Source: Sambucus nigra (lineage: Eukaryota; Streptophyta; Magnoliopsida; Dipsacales; Adoxaceae). From it: 64,000 bases of DNA. The position numbers and the translations under genes are program-made. The notes under the pieces were generated by a model that worked only from the letters and a program-made list of their open reading frames with translations, searched no databases and had not been told where the DNA came from. Below are positions 44,871 to 57,183 of this stretch, one piece after another. The stretch spans positions 42,726,651 through 42,790,650 of the forward strand of contig OX422218.1 in assembly GCA_949130495.1 (NCBI GenBank). The letters run 5' to 3'. How positions within the stretch are numbered: position 1 is the stretch's first letter; the number at the start of each line of letters is the position of its first letter.

Positions 44871-45889
44871 CATTGTAGCAGTTCAAACGGACATGATAAG
44901 TTGACAGAGGGCTTTCATGATCGTGAGCAAGAGATGAATGTATAGGATAATGGCAGTAATCTTTATGACCTGCCCGCACTTTCTCCCGTTATTGTACCGC
45001 CCAATGGAAAGCGCCAACACTTTCTCTGTGTCATTTTGAAACCTATCATCACACTCTGGCGCGGACCCGCTATCCCCTTCGTAGCAAAAGTAATTTTTAG
45101 TTAACAGTGCTGCGCAAAACCTGTTCAGTCAAAATACGATTAAAATAATAATTTACGGGACTGATATTTTGTAGACTTTGATTAAAATTACTTTTTTATA
45201 TGGCACAACATTAACAGATTTCCTAAAAGCGTCCTTGAGCGGTACCTAAGATCTCCAAATGACTCTTTAATACGTGATATGCAATTTCAGATCATGAAAA
45301 CTCAATATTTAGAAAATCATAAACTAAATATCAAACAATAATATTTGATATCCAATTTCATATCATAAAAACTACAACAAAATAGATTGTATACCTAACC
45401 CAATCGTACACTCAATATCAACCAATAAATTATCATTTACTTAAAAAAAATAACCTCATAAAACAAAATGAATTTACAATTAGATTTCCTTCTCTTACAA
45501 AAACTAAAGACAACCCTTGCTCTTAATATAACACAAACTTATGCAAGGCATAATTTTGGCAACATTGAACCAGTGATTTTTTTGTTCTCTTAACCCAAAC
45601 ATTATTTTAGAGGCATCTTATACACACTATGAAATTCATGACACTGATCAGGTATAGAGGAAGAGGGATATACCTTATGTTTAGTTTGTGGGCAGCCTCA
45701 TGAATATCATAGTGTGTATTCACAGCCTCTGATCGACACAGACTGACCTAAATTCTATAATTATCAAAAACCAAACGTAAAAGTTGAATAAATGTGCATC
45801 CAAATGTGAATGGAAACATAAGATCGAGAAGCCAAACTAATAAAAGTTTGATATTTAGATAAAAACAATTCAAAATATCTTCACCTTTA

Positions 45890-46078
45890 TGTACATGTCC
45901 TGGTACTTGTTCTTGTCGATCTTCTTTGAATCCCCATACTTTCAGAGCAAGCGTCTGAGCACCCTCATAATCATCCTTGCATTTCTTGTACCTTTTTCTT
46001 TTACCATATCTAGAATGACAACCCTTCCTCATTGTTACTTGCATTCGAAGTTCTCGACATCGTGATTGAATCTTCCCA
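45890..46078 (-). pseudogene. RPL19: Ribosomal protein eL19 (RPL19) fragment
   Basis: Minus strand reads GKIQSRCRELRMQVTMRKG then CHSRYGKRKR, matching eL19 residues about 60-90 (KIHSRSRARRM, KGRHSGYGKRKG). Further on, a different frame gives YGDSKKIDKNKYQDMYIKVK, matching the KKIDKHMYHDMY.KVKG stretch, with the part between partly unreadable. So at least one frameshift lies inside. eL19 is a large-subunit protein. N-terminus and basic tail are missing. Confidence 0.72.
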
Positions 46079-46384
46079 GTAATTAATAGAGAGCATCAAA
46101 AGATTCTTATATGTTCTTCTTGGAGACTTTTTTTTTACTAAATCAACTTTTATTGTGTATAAATTAAGATGCAACTTTAAGAAATGTACAGAGATAAGAG
46201 TTGAAACATTAATTATAAAGTAATTGATAACCGCTTTTTATTTTTCTATTATATACATAACAAAGATTAATAATGCAACAAATTTTGACTTTCTTTTCAA
46301 AGAATATATCTACTGGGAGATGTTTACCAATTGAAGGAGATGGCTTCTCCTTATTCCTAGCCCCGCAGCTTGCAATGTGGTCTT

Positions 46385-46507
46385 TCCAGATTCCTCCTCT
46401 TGCAGCCGCTTGGCAAGATAAAAATCAGAATGTTCTTGCCTTTCCTCGACAAAGATGGAAGGAATTTCAACTCCACATAGTAGACACTTATAGTCATCCA
46501 CCCACAA
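46385..46507 (-). pseudogene. POLH: DNA polymerase eta UBZ zinc-finger fragment
   Basis: Reads WVDDYKCLLCGVEIPSIF then VEERQEHSDFYLAKRLQEEES. This is the pattern of the ubiquitin-binding zinc finger (UBZ3) in plant translesion polymerase eta: CxxC, then H-x-D-F-H-x-A and a helix ending in LQ. Here the fourth zinc ligand is Tyr (DFY instead of DFH), so zinc binding would fail. Only this C-terminal segment is clear; sequence at 46508-46690 on the same strand may be more of the preceding region (CPYDEAGTSS in one frame) but is weak. The polymerase domain is absent. Confidence 0.65.
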
Positions 46508-46689
46508 AATGTGTATTTTCGGTTTGATGAAGTTCCTGCTTCATCATATGGACATTGGGTCCTCTTATTCGCTTGATGATCTAGGCCAGCATCCTCAAAG
46601 TGAACTGATTAAGATAATGTATCTGCCTTCAGTGGTCGAGAATCTTTGGTTTCATAAGACTTTAGTGCATGCCCGACTACATGATGGTC

Positions 46690-47354
46690 ATTAACCTTGT
46701 CTCTAGTACATGTACATTTCTTGTGTCTCTAAACATGCCTTGATTGGCCTCTGAGGTGAATTTCTCGTCCCTTAAAATTAATTATCAACAAGATATAAAC
46801 TTAAGCATAATTTAAGAATAATATCCACAAAATTGTATAACATATGTAGTATCTCCACAAACGTGTATAAAAGATGTAGAAAATGTAGTATATGAGATGT
46901 AATATAGCAGATACAATATCTTGTAGCAGATGTAGTATAGCAGATAGCAGGTAACAGATAGAAGATGCAGTATAGCAGGTTTGTCTGGTACATCCACTGC
47001 ACATACACGTGTCGGCAAGGAAGGACATTGGTTACCCCTGGTTCTGATAGGCAGATAACATTTTCTTTACCTGGATCATCATCATCAAAATCACCATCAA
47101 CTGTTTTGTCTTTGGGCATGTGCACAGAAAGAGTAGGTGCATAGTCCTTGGCAATATCAATCTGACCAAACAACCCTTCAGCAATCATTATCGTAATGCT
47201 ATTAAATCTCAAATCAATTGCAAGAGTAGAAACAAAGTATCCAGTAGTTGGATTGGTTTTTCCAATAAAAGATCATCTCTATAATTCAACAAAAACTACC
47301 ATTAAAATATAACAATCATATGTTTGTAACTAAAAAACAAACTTTTAGTTGTTT
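46690..47354. other. Unassigned stretch between gene fragments
   Basis: A minus-strand open frame (47212-46778) begins with a plausible acidic protein segment (MPKDKTVDGDFDDDDPGKENVI near 47120-47050, given here in two parts by position) and ends in low-complexity TATACTGCATCTTC-type repeats at 46850-46990. I do not recognise it. It may be another captured exon. Confidence 0.4.
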
Positions 47355-47497
47355 GTAGCCCTCATCATATCCCCAAAATGGGCCAACAACAAATATCTGA
47401 GCCTCCCCTTGATTCTCGTAATAGGTATGATGTAAAATGTCCGTAACACCAGTGTTATCAGTGCAGTTAATTGTAGCTGCACTGGAAGACCCAACCA
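47355..47497 (-). pseudogene. RPL23: Ribosomal protein uL14 (RPL23) exon fragment
   Basis: Minus strand gives LGLPV, then in the next frame AATINCTDNTG, then FYIIPITRIKGRL and AHFGDMMRAT. These line up with uL14 (L23 in plants): LGLPVAATVNCADNTG, LYIISVKGIKGRL, CVGDMVMAT. At least two frame changes inside 140 bp. The homology stops after the AT of MVMAT, possibly an exon end. uL14 is a large-subunit protein at the subunit interface. Exon-sized fragment only. Confidence 0.75.
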
Positions 47498-50400
47498 AAT
47501 AAGAATATATACAAAACAAAATAGAAACACTAAATTAAATAAATGTAAAACAAATTATAAAGATTCGTGGTAAGAATACGACATTATGTCACCATTCAAA
47601 TTTTCACACCAAGTAAGAATACGACATTACGTCACCATAAACCAAATCGTAAGCTAAAGTGGAGTAAAACTGAAAGTTATCGTACCTCGAGAAGGCCTTT
47701 TCCCTTCCATTTCTTCATTCTTCTCTTGACAGCTTCAAAAAAGGAACAGACCACCCCACAGATGAAATTTTCGTGAACATAAGAAATGAGTGAATTGAGT
47801 CACATATAAAAATTACCGGAGCTCATTATGGTGTTCTTCAATCTCTTCTATGGCATTTCAAATCACAGAGTATGGGACAACTGGTGAATAGGACCTTCTG
47901 TAACCTGAAAACTCATAAAATTTATCGAATATCAATCCCTCAATAACACATGAACCTAATTATTTATAACTTATCACCCTTGACCCTACCCCCATGTGCA
48001 AGAATTTCATGCGCAATAATTACAAATGCATCTATTTACCCTTTCATTCTCCTTAACCATTTGTATAATCACGACAGTTCCAAATTTGCACCGTCCAAGT
48101 GTTCAGTATTATAAAGGTTACACCAAAATAAACCAAAATAGACCATTTCATAGTCGTAACATGGAAGCGAAACTTCAATCCCTAAATTTTACAAATCTAC
48201 AACAAATTAATGAACAAATTAGAACTTGTAGTTGGTGCTCATATTGAAGCATGTCTCAAATGTATCAAATATGTTTTAGGTCAAAGACAATGACTAACAA
48301 AAATTGCTGATGAGTAGATAATTAATGAATTTGATGTGTGAAAAGGTAAAACACATCAAATAAAGAATAAACGTGTTTTGATAAGATGACTTGAACCCTA
48401 AAATTCAAATAGACCCTAATATCCTATTCCCAAACAACTACAAAAATTCAAAACCTCAACACACCAAAGGACAAACAGATCACAAAAATGCAAATGACAT
48501 CGTTAATGGTTTGGAAAAAAATTATTCTTGAACCAAAACAAAAAAAATGCCTGTTCTTTTTAATGAATCTTTACAACACCTCGATATCCAAAACAAAGAA
48601 AAATGACCTCTCTAGACTTTCAAAAAAAAGAACTCAGAAATTAAAGAAAATAGACAAACTAAAGTAATAGAAATAGAAATGTTGTTTTTAGCTATAACAA
48701 ACACATGACATTTATTAACTCCAGAAACCACAACTCGTAATATCCAAAAATTGAAACATGTACAACACCTTGAAGAATGAAATAATAGTATGAAAAAATA
48801 GATACAAAAACTTAAAGATATATATTTCAATCAACCCAATGAAACGTATTGTGTAAAAATAAACAATCCTACCAAAATAACATATTATCACCCCATACCT
48901 TCTTAGGGCTTCTTTCTTTGATGAATTTGGGGTTTCAAAATCTGCAAAACATAAGAAAAACATTGGATCTCCAAGAAAAACATTAGATCTTCAACTGAAT
49001 AGCTGAATAAGTGCAGAGCGTGGAAATCGCCCAGCGTGTGTGTGTGTAAGAGGGAGATATATATATTACTTATAGGAGCCTAGCGTCGGAGGGTTTGTAT
49101 TGTGGCATCTTTGGAAATCTGCGTGGAAAGGATGAGGATGTGTTGAAGGTGAAGAGAGATGAGAGAATGTCGGGGGTGGGAATAGTGAGAGGAGATAGCG
49201 AGAGTAAGAAAATGATATCAAAATGGTATAATACTATAATACCCTTGTTTTTGAATTTTAAAGAGAAGGGAAACAAATTAGAGTGTGTCAAAAGGGGGGG
49301 AATCCAAAATTTTCAAGGACAAAATAGGAAGTGCAAAAAAAATTCATATTGATGACATCATGCTTCTATCTTATGACATACATAAGTTTTCTACTTTATT
49401 GTAACACCATAAAGTAATCATAACCTTTTTTATAAAATTCAACATTCAGAATCGCATTCGTTAACATTCACAATCGCATTCATCAACATGTTTTTTCTCC
49501 ACCTAAAGTATAATAAAAAACACAACTATGTAATATGGCTCAAACAATAATTTTCGTAATAAAACCCGTGCCAATGGCACGATTATAACTTTGGCAGGAG
49601 GGTTGATTCAGAGATCCAAATGAAATGGCTTTAACAACGAACCAAATCAAAAAAATATAAACAAAATTTACTGAAAGATAGATACAGTGAAGCAAGAAAC
49701 AATTGATTCCAAATGTTGAATATTGTGTGTATCTACATAATGATACAAAAGTAAAACAATCGATTCCAAAAATACCATCGCTCAAATTGATAAACATATT
49801 GTAACATGAACTATAGAAAAAGAAGAGCAATGAATGTCAAATAAATATACCTTCGTTCAAATTGATATCTACAAAAATGATATGTCATGAACATCAAAAT
49901 GCTATGTCTTGAACATCAAAAATGCAAATAGATCAAATAAGTACCTGCAAAACCAAAATAAAAGGTGAAATCCTGAGAGAGCATACCCGTATATAAAAAA
50001 TAAACCCTTAAATCATTACAAAACCCTAAATTACAACACCCTTAAATCCATTACAAAACCCTAAACTACAAAAAGAAAAAATCTTAAAACGACAAACGCG
50101 AATCATTAAAATTGTAAACATAAAATCGATTAAACCTAAAATCGAAACCATATAACCGTAAAATTGAAACTATTCAAAACTTACCTACGAGAAGAGGTAA
50201 GGAGAGAGGTGCGATGCAGCGAGGAGAGAGGTGCGGTGGTTGGGTTTAGGTAGGAGTAGTAGTTATTGTGTGGGTGCAGATGAAGGAATGAGAGAAAGTG
50301 ATAGAATGAGAGAGAGAGGTTGTGCTTGTGAAATGAGGATCGGGGCGAGACAGTGGGGGCTTTGGTAATTGGTATTTGGCAGCAAGGGATAATTTCCAAT

Positions 50401-51582
50401 TTTGACCATGTATTTGAATTTTGGGTAGGGGGAGCAAAGGAAATGAAGGGTTAAAAAAGAGGGGAACTCAAATACTTAATGGGCAAAAATGGTAAGAGGT
50501 GTATTTTAATCTCAACCCTTGGATTCTTGTCTTGTTGGCTTCGATTTGAACCCTGAAGTGTCTCCCCATCTTATGAATAGCGAAAACACCATTGTAACTT
50601 ATTTTATATATATATATAATCATTTGAAAATTGAAAATGTATGAAAAATGAGCAAAAACTAAGAAAATTTAATTTAAAATACAACAAAAAAATTATCGAA
50701 CGCAAAATTTACAAAAAAGAATGCCGGAAATATAATGTACTGATACTAGACGTAGCAAAAAAAAGTTGGGATGATATTAGTATACACAAAATACCAACCA
50801 AGCTGATCGATAACATATGTGCAATGAATTGCCTGTCCGTGTGACCTTGTCAAATTAGTAAAAAATTGAATTTTAAAATTATAAAAAAGTAAGCTGCATA
50901 AGACATTTTCATAATTACAAAATATTAGCGAGGATTACATAATATTTCCAAACTAAAAATTGTATCTTCTTAGATCCCACAATAAAGTGCAAAATATTAA
51001 TCTTTCTAAAAAAATTCAAATTTGGGACACAAGTCTGAGCAAAGTTAAAAATAAAATTATTATATAGAGAGACATTTTGGGGAGACAAATATGGTATCAT
51101 TCATTCGGATGCCAACCGTCGGATGGATGAATTCAAAATTATACCAATATTCCAAAAACAAGTGCAAATTTTTTAAAAAGTTTGAACTCGAATCGTGTAA
51201 CTTTAGTATTAATTAAAAATTGGGTATATTACATCAAAATTCTCTGAACAATTATTTTTTTCACTGAATCCCTTTTCATTAGAAAATAATAATAAACTAT
51301 GATTTTATACATAAAAGATATTAAAAATTTGTTAGAGAGAGATGGGATGAAAAAAATCAATAGTTGAGGAGGACTTGGTGTAATCTATCCGTACAAATAA
51401 TACTGCATGTTTCAATAACATGCAACTAATCAATTGCATGTAAATTCAACAGGAGGGTGTAGCGACGGTAAACATGACACAATAAAACAACTACATAATA
51501 TATGACACAATTCAGATCGAGATGACATTTTCACTTAAAGAGTCGACTCTTAAAGAGTTTTAGGTCATAACTAGGGAACCTG
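47498..51582. other. Intergenic stretch, no gene recognised
   Basis: AT-rich. At 47680-47750 (minus) there is a short open segment EAVKRRMKKWKGKGLLE before a GTACGA donor-like site, unassigned. At 49569-49586 the palindromic CCCGTGCCAATGGCACG occurs, a motif class seen at some Helitron 3' ends, but no CTRR follows. Short open frames (48612-50844) look random. A palindrome AAGAGTCGACTCTT lies near 51538. Confidence 0.5.
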
Positions 51583-52008
51583 TTAAATGCACCTGCGTAA
51601 ATGAACTAGAGGATCAAGACCTTCATTTTGTGGAAACTTAGCCTCAGGAAAAAGGTTATCACATGGTTTAGATGTAAGACCGTCAAAATGATCCACATCT
51701 TCAAGTGAGCAATCAACATATGCCTCCACAAACCAAACCCCTTCACCTCTACACTCAATTTTTAGCTCACCATCAAGCTCCTTAAACCTCCCTGCCATGG
51801 GATAGTAAGGAAACAAAGCCTTAGCCAAATCTTCACGAACAACATTTGCTGCATTGGGTAAATGACTAAACACATGCATCGATCTAATCATGTTTCTTAA
51901 ACCAGGTAACCTATCAAGGAATGATAAATCAAGAATGCATGAAGGGGTTGACCCATGAGGTGGAACAAGCCCTTCGTTTGATCTTCTCACACTAAAACCA
52001 CTAACCAT
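51583..52008 (-). pseudogene. BAHD acyltransferase, exon 1 fragment
   Basis: Starts at the ATG at 52008: MVSGFSVRRSNEGLVPPHG, then LDLSFLDRLPGLRNMI, the conserved LAKALFPYYPMAGRF (family L..LL..YYP.AGR) and GEGVWFVEAYVDCSLEDV. This is the N-terminal third of a BAHD acyltransferase. The frame ends at VHLRRCI-stop; a donor-like ACGCAG|GTGCAT at about 51594 is out of phase with the exon 2 fragment at 15455, so either a one-base slip or a different gene. No exon 2 follows on the left within 8 kb. Repeat R copy 2 with a TATA-like element starts about 20 bp upstream of the ATG. The coding sequence up to codon 135 is intact, so transcription of a truncated product is possible. Confidence 0.85.
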
Positions 52009-52029
52009 TGGAACAATTATTTGTGTTTA

Positions 52030-52310
52030 GAGGGAATGCCAAGCACTATTAACATATTATGAGAGATGGTAAAGAGTAGGCAGAATAATACAAAACATTC
52101 TCTTATTATTTCCACAGTTACAATAGTAAAGCATAAACAATATATATAAGGCTACTGCTCAACACAATATGAGTTAGTGGGTCTATGTTGTTAGTGGGTA
52201 GTCGCTATACTCATGTGGATAGTTTGTTGGTGATGTTGGACGTGGATAACTGCTCATATGAGTGGAGGTGTGGGTGTATGTGGTGTAGGTTTCATGGTTA
52301 AAAATCCCCC
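52030..52310. repeat. Dispersed repeat R, copy 2 (upstream of BAHD exon 1)
   Basis: TATTATGAGAGATGGTAAAGAG ... CAATATATATAAGGC ... ATGAGTGGAGGTGTGGGTG ... TTTCATGGTTAA. On the minus strand CCTTATATATATTG lies about 130 bp upstream of the BAHD ATG and may act as a promoter element. Confidence 0.7.
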
Positions 52311-53278
52311 ACGAGTTGATGGTGGTTGTGAGTGAAGCATCAAGTTGTCTCGAATGAAAGTGAACTGAGCAGTCGTGCAGTGTGAGCAGGACCGGAGCAT
52401 AGTTGGCATCGGGCAGTAGGTTGCTTTGGTGAGGAGAGAAGTAGAAATGTCAATGTTTATATGGAGAAAAATGCGAGAATAACAGATATATAAGAGCAAT
52501 ATAAAAATAGGTATATAAGGGATAATAACTGAGTTATTATGAAAAAAAAGGCATCTGAGTTTTATTTAAGATTGAGATGGTCGAGGAAATTTCAGTAGTT
52601 GAACTTGAGGAGGTTGCATTGGCCATTGCCTTCATGCAGAGAAGACAATCTTGACTCTTCAACAGCCAAATGATAAAGTATTAATGGTTCCACAGGAACA
52701 AAAAAATTGGCTCTATGTGAAAAATGCTTTTTTTTTTGTTTGTTAATAGCAAATGATGCCATTGAGAGAACTCAGTCTCACAGCACTGGCAAGCAGCATA
52801 TTGGGAAGAGGAAATTTTAGCGAGGGAGAAAGAAGAATGAAAGAGAGCGAGAGAGAGAGATGCATCAGTCTTTAAAATGCATATGGGCTCACTAGAAACT
52901 GTATATGAGTGCCATCTTGTGCCACCGTATTCTCTAGATATCTAGTTGAGATCTCACTCTTTGCACCATGGTAATTGTGTGGAACCCAAGCCTTCTCGAA
53001 GGACGTTTTGGTATGTTCTGATTTGATATGCCAGGACATAAGGAGTTGACATAATCGTGCCTTCAAATTGAAATAAGAATTAAAAACAAGTATATATAGG
53101 CTTTAAACAGTGCAAGGACAAACACCTTATAAAACTGCTTCAGGAGAGGTGGTGGAGCTGGGTTTGTTTGGAGATTAAGAAATCTTCTCAGCATGTGGAT
53201 AGTTTGCGGAAAAAAAATTTGAGTGGTGGAATTTAGAGAGAGTGGATCGGGCATTTGCCATGTATGGATGTGATAGGC
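52311..53278. other. Intergenic stretch, no gene recognised
   Basis: Contains purine-rich GAGAGA runs near 52840-52860 and A/T runs. Open frames at 52254-53254 give no family I know. Confidence 0.5.
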
Positions 53279-53520
53279 TTTGTAAATTTAGGACCTATTA
53301 TCATATGTATATTGAAAATAGGACAACAAATATTTTATTTATAGTTTTAGTCCCTATTTTGGAATAAAGTCGCTGGCGCGGACCCATATTCATAAAACGT
53401 CAACCAATCACTACATGCCACGTATCCCTTAAATTAGAAAATAGGGAGTAAAAGTGTAAACGAAATGTTTGTTATCCTATATCCATAATCAATATTATTT
53501 GAAGTCCTAAAAATACATAA
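53279..53520. mobile_element. MITE-like inverted repeat, copy 1
   Basis: Arms of about 70 bp: TTTGTAAATTTAGGACCT...GGACAACAAATATTTTATTT at the left is the imperfect reverse complement of AAACGAAATGTTTGTTATCC...AGTCCTAAAAATACAT at the right. The interior (CTGGCGCGGACC...) differs from the other copies. No coding. Confidence 0.75.
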
Positions 53521-53765
53521 TCTATATTAACATATAATGAGAGGTGTTAAAGAGTAGGTAGAATAATAAAAAACATTCTCTGATTATTTCCTCAGTGACA
53601 ATAGTAAAGCATAAACAATATATATAAGGCTACTGCTCAGCACAATATGAGTTAGTGGGTAGTTGCTAGACTCATATGGATAGTTTGCTGGTGATGTTGG
53701 ACGTGGATAACTCCTCATATGAGTGGAGGTGTGGGTGTATGTGTTTTAGGCTTCATGGCTAATAA
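53521..53765. repeat. Dispersed repeat R, copy 3
   Basis: AACATATAATGAGAGGTGTTAAAGAG ... CAATATATATAAGGC ... CATATGAGTGGAGGTGTGG ... TTCATGGCTAATA; closest to copy 2, lacking its extra TCTATGTTGTTAGTGGG segment. No coding exon follows it on the minus-strand side. Confidence 0.7.
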
Positions 53766-53924
53766 GCACAATTAAAGGAGTTTCTAAATGGTGTTTGTGA
53801 AAGAATATTGAGGTGTGTGGTGGCGTTGTGGCAAAGTGAGATGAAAAATAATTGTATTTGTAACTCTTTGTTGTGGTAATCTTTAATTAGTGTTAGAAAG
53901 ATTAATAGTTATTAGGAATACGGA

Positions 53925-54093
53925 CTTTGTAAATTTAGGACTTACAGTAATATAGATTATGGAAAAAGGACAATGAAATTTTCATTTACAATTTTAGAAT
54001 TATTTTGAAATAGGGACTAAAAGTGTAAATGAAATGTTTGTTGTCATATTTTCATAATCCATAATATTTGACGCCCTTAAAAATGTATGAAGT
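53925..54093. mobile_element. MITE-like inverted repeat, copy 2
   Basis: Same arms as copy 1 (TTTGTAAATTTAGGACTT ... GGACAATGAAATTTTCATTTAC / GTAAATGAAATGTTTGTTGTC ... GCCCTTAAAAATGTAT) with almost no interior, so nearly a perfect foldback of about 170 bp. Confidence 0.75.
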
Positions 54094-54352
54094 TTATATA
54101 TTTTCAGGGCCTAAAATAATTTGAATTATGAATATTGGACAACAAACATTTGGTTTATATTTTAGACCCTATTTTCAAATTATCAGCTGACATGGCTTGT
54201 TGTGATTGGTTGACACTTGAGAAATCTGGGTCCGTGTCAACGGCTTTAATGTGTATGTGATTAAAAAATAGAGACTAAAATGATAAATGAAATGTTTGTT
54301 TTCCTATTTTTAGAACACATATTATAATAGATCATACATTTACAAAGTCCCA
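54094..54352. mobile_element. MITE-like inverted repeat, copy 3
   Basis: TTTTCAGGGCCTAAAATAA ... GGACAACAAACATTTGG and ATGAAATGTTTGTTTTCC ... CATTTACAAAGTCCCAAATG, directly abutting copy 2. Interior of about 100 bp includes GGGTCCGTGTCAACGG. Confidence 0.72.
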
Positions 54353-56466
54353 AATGTATAAGATATTGGGAATATTCTAAAATTAAGTTAGTGGAGTGAT
54401 GTCGGTATTGGTTAACTTGACCACAAAATATTCAAGTCTATATAAAGTAATATTTCTCATGCTAATATGTTACTATGGGAAAAATAACCTCTAATATTAT
54501 GTATATTTTAATAAATGATAAATTATGTATGATTGATTGTTATTAGGAATGTCCTAAAATTGAGTTAGTTGTGACAACTCGCTCAAAAAAATAATGGGTG
54601 GCCAGCCCTATACTACATTAAATCAGGTATCTCAAATGGCACAGTCTCAACATCAACTGACAATACTAATAATATAAGGCTAACTACCTGAAATCACTAA
54701 AAGTGAATTGTCAAAAATTTTAAACTTTTTATTTAACAACAGCAACAAAACCAATAATACAACCATATCCCACAATATACATCTAACTAAGGTGAGTGAT
54801 ATGTGAAAAATCCAAGAATAAGAAAGAGTACAACACAATGTACAAATAAAAATACCCGAATATTCTGTCGGGTAACAGACAATACAAGAATCTGAGAGAT
54901 GGCATGTAAAAGTGTTACTCTACAACACTTGAGTACAAACTCAATATACAACTGAATCCTAATCTAGATATACAAAGATAGGAATCGACTAAAGAAAAAT
55001 GCCGCAACAGTCTGCTGTTGCCACAGCTCCACGAATACACTGGATGGATGAACATTAATGGCGTCCTTGCAGAGGAACACCTAAAGTAATACAATATATA
55101 CATGGAGGAGAGAAAATATAAACGGGTCAGAGCCCGAGTTGAAAAATCTTTTATAGGAAGTGTATTAAGATGCATAATAATTATAAATGCATTATTACAT
55201 GATTTAATGGAATCGAACTAGCCATTAAATCCATATCACCTCTCAACTAGAGCGTGCACCTAACGTATGCACGTGGTCTCCAAAACAAATGCCCAAAGGT
55301 AAATTAGGCAATAAACTCTTACTTAAATCCCAAGGTGAATACTCGATTAAGATTATCTAACCTATCTCGAATTCTTCACTTTTCTAAATTCCATCTATAA
55401 CATCACTTTATATTTAAAGTGTCATAATTCTCATTATATTTGTTCATTTATTGAACATATTAGGTTGCATAATCAACCACATCATCACAATACATCAACA
55501 TTCTCATTTACTAGAATTTCATATATTCTAGTTATGCCCTCATTTGGCCTGTAAACAGTATATATATATATTTTTGTATGAGTTATTAGCATCAAGAGTT
55601 AAGGACTAAACTCCTCTCGATTCTCAACACGGCACTGCGTTTCATGCGTGGGAGGTCTCGCCGAGGCAAAATTCAAACAAGGAACCCCCCCCCCCCCCCC
55701 CCTCCATTACACTACTCCTGATCGTATCGATCCTCGAGGTTCATTATGCCCTCAATGCATGATGCTTGTAACCCAAGTTATTATCCAATTTTTAATTAAT
55801 TAATATTCCCAATTCTCAATAGTACACGGCGTTTAATGCGTGGGACGTCTCGCCGAAGCGAAATCCAAACAAGGAACCCCCCCGTTACACTACTCCTAGC
55901 ACTGTCGATTGTCGGGATAGGTGATATATATATATAAGTATGAGCATTAAGGACTAACTTCTCCCCAATTTCCAACATTACACTGCGGTTCGTGCGTGGG
56001 ACGTCTCGCCGAGGCGAAATCCAAACAAGGAACCCCCCCCCCCCGATACACTAGTCCTGGCAATGATAGTCGTTGAGGTCCATTATGCCCTTGATACCCA
56101 AGTACAAGAACAATCAACAATAACCATCCAACCGAGCTATAACTCGGAGGACGCAGGATCACATGCTATCATCTACCAGCAGCCCATATACATAGCAAAC
56201 TGAGGCCACCTGGTGGGGTTCAACGACACCCACCTCGTGATCAACTCACACACACAACGTCTGGGAAGCAGTCATAGTTCCGAACCGAAAAGTGAGAACG
56301 TCACATGCCCCCGACTTCTCACCCCCAAAAGAATGCATATATATATCACATAAATAATCACAATGGACGACTATGACCTGGGGACTATCCACACCCTGCT
56401 CTTTGAGCCAGGATGCTCACCCTCAATGCACGCAACTTCCCAATGATAGCAAGGAGGGGGTATGCT

Positions 56467-56469
<3 letters not shown>

Positions 56470-56506
<37 letters not shown>
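56470..56506. repeat. (TA)n microsatellite
   Basis: About 18 TA units within TE-G. Confidence 0.97.
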
Positions 56507-56508
<2 letters not shown>

Positions 56509-57183
56509 ATCATATAAGGTATACAAACATCATCACATCATAAAGATATACCATCATATAAGGTATACCTACCACATGATTTTAATATTTATTATACACT
56601 CTTAGGCGCAACCAAATTTATGTCATTCTTTAGTATGAACTCTCTCGTGATATACCAATCGTCAATTCTCACACATTATCCCCACTTAGTATATTCGATT
56701 ATATTTCTCGCTTGAAGGCCGCATGTCACTTCTATTAGCATTTCTCATCGTGTCAGATATCTCCCAAATCAATCATCGTTAAGGATATTTCTATATCCGT
56801 ATGAACCTCAAGTAGCATTTTTAATTTTCCATCCATAATAGGTTTAAATTCATTATATGAACCTTTAAAGTTATCCCATTTTGGGGTTGGATCCTAAGAT
56901 CCAAAGTCACTAAATTAATCTCATTCTTTCATATAATTATAAATATCATCTCCAAATCGAATCTCCAATCAAGGTGGGCTTCCCCACTTAGAATATACCA
57001 TAATCTCTATTCGGTATTCCTCAAATTAAGTCAATATGACTCCAATAATTTGTTATAAGGGAAACTCTATAAAAGCCTCCAAAACATACTCCAAATATCT
57101 CCTATAGAGGTTCCTAATTGATAACCTCGAACAAAACGGGACGAAATTCTCTTTAGAAAAACAATCCCCCAAAAGCCCTGTTT

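Noticed and set aside
49560..49600. CCCGTGCCAATGGCACG palindrome as a possible Helitron 3' hairpin
   Set aside because: On neither strand is it followed by CTRR at the right distance, and no 5' TC terminus could be paired with it.
45640..50450. A single intact gene spanning the minus-strand fragments
   Set aside because: The pieces belong to three unrelated proteins (eL19, polymerase eta, uL14) and each has frame breaks.
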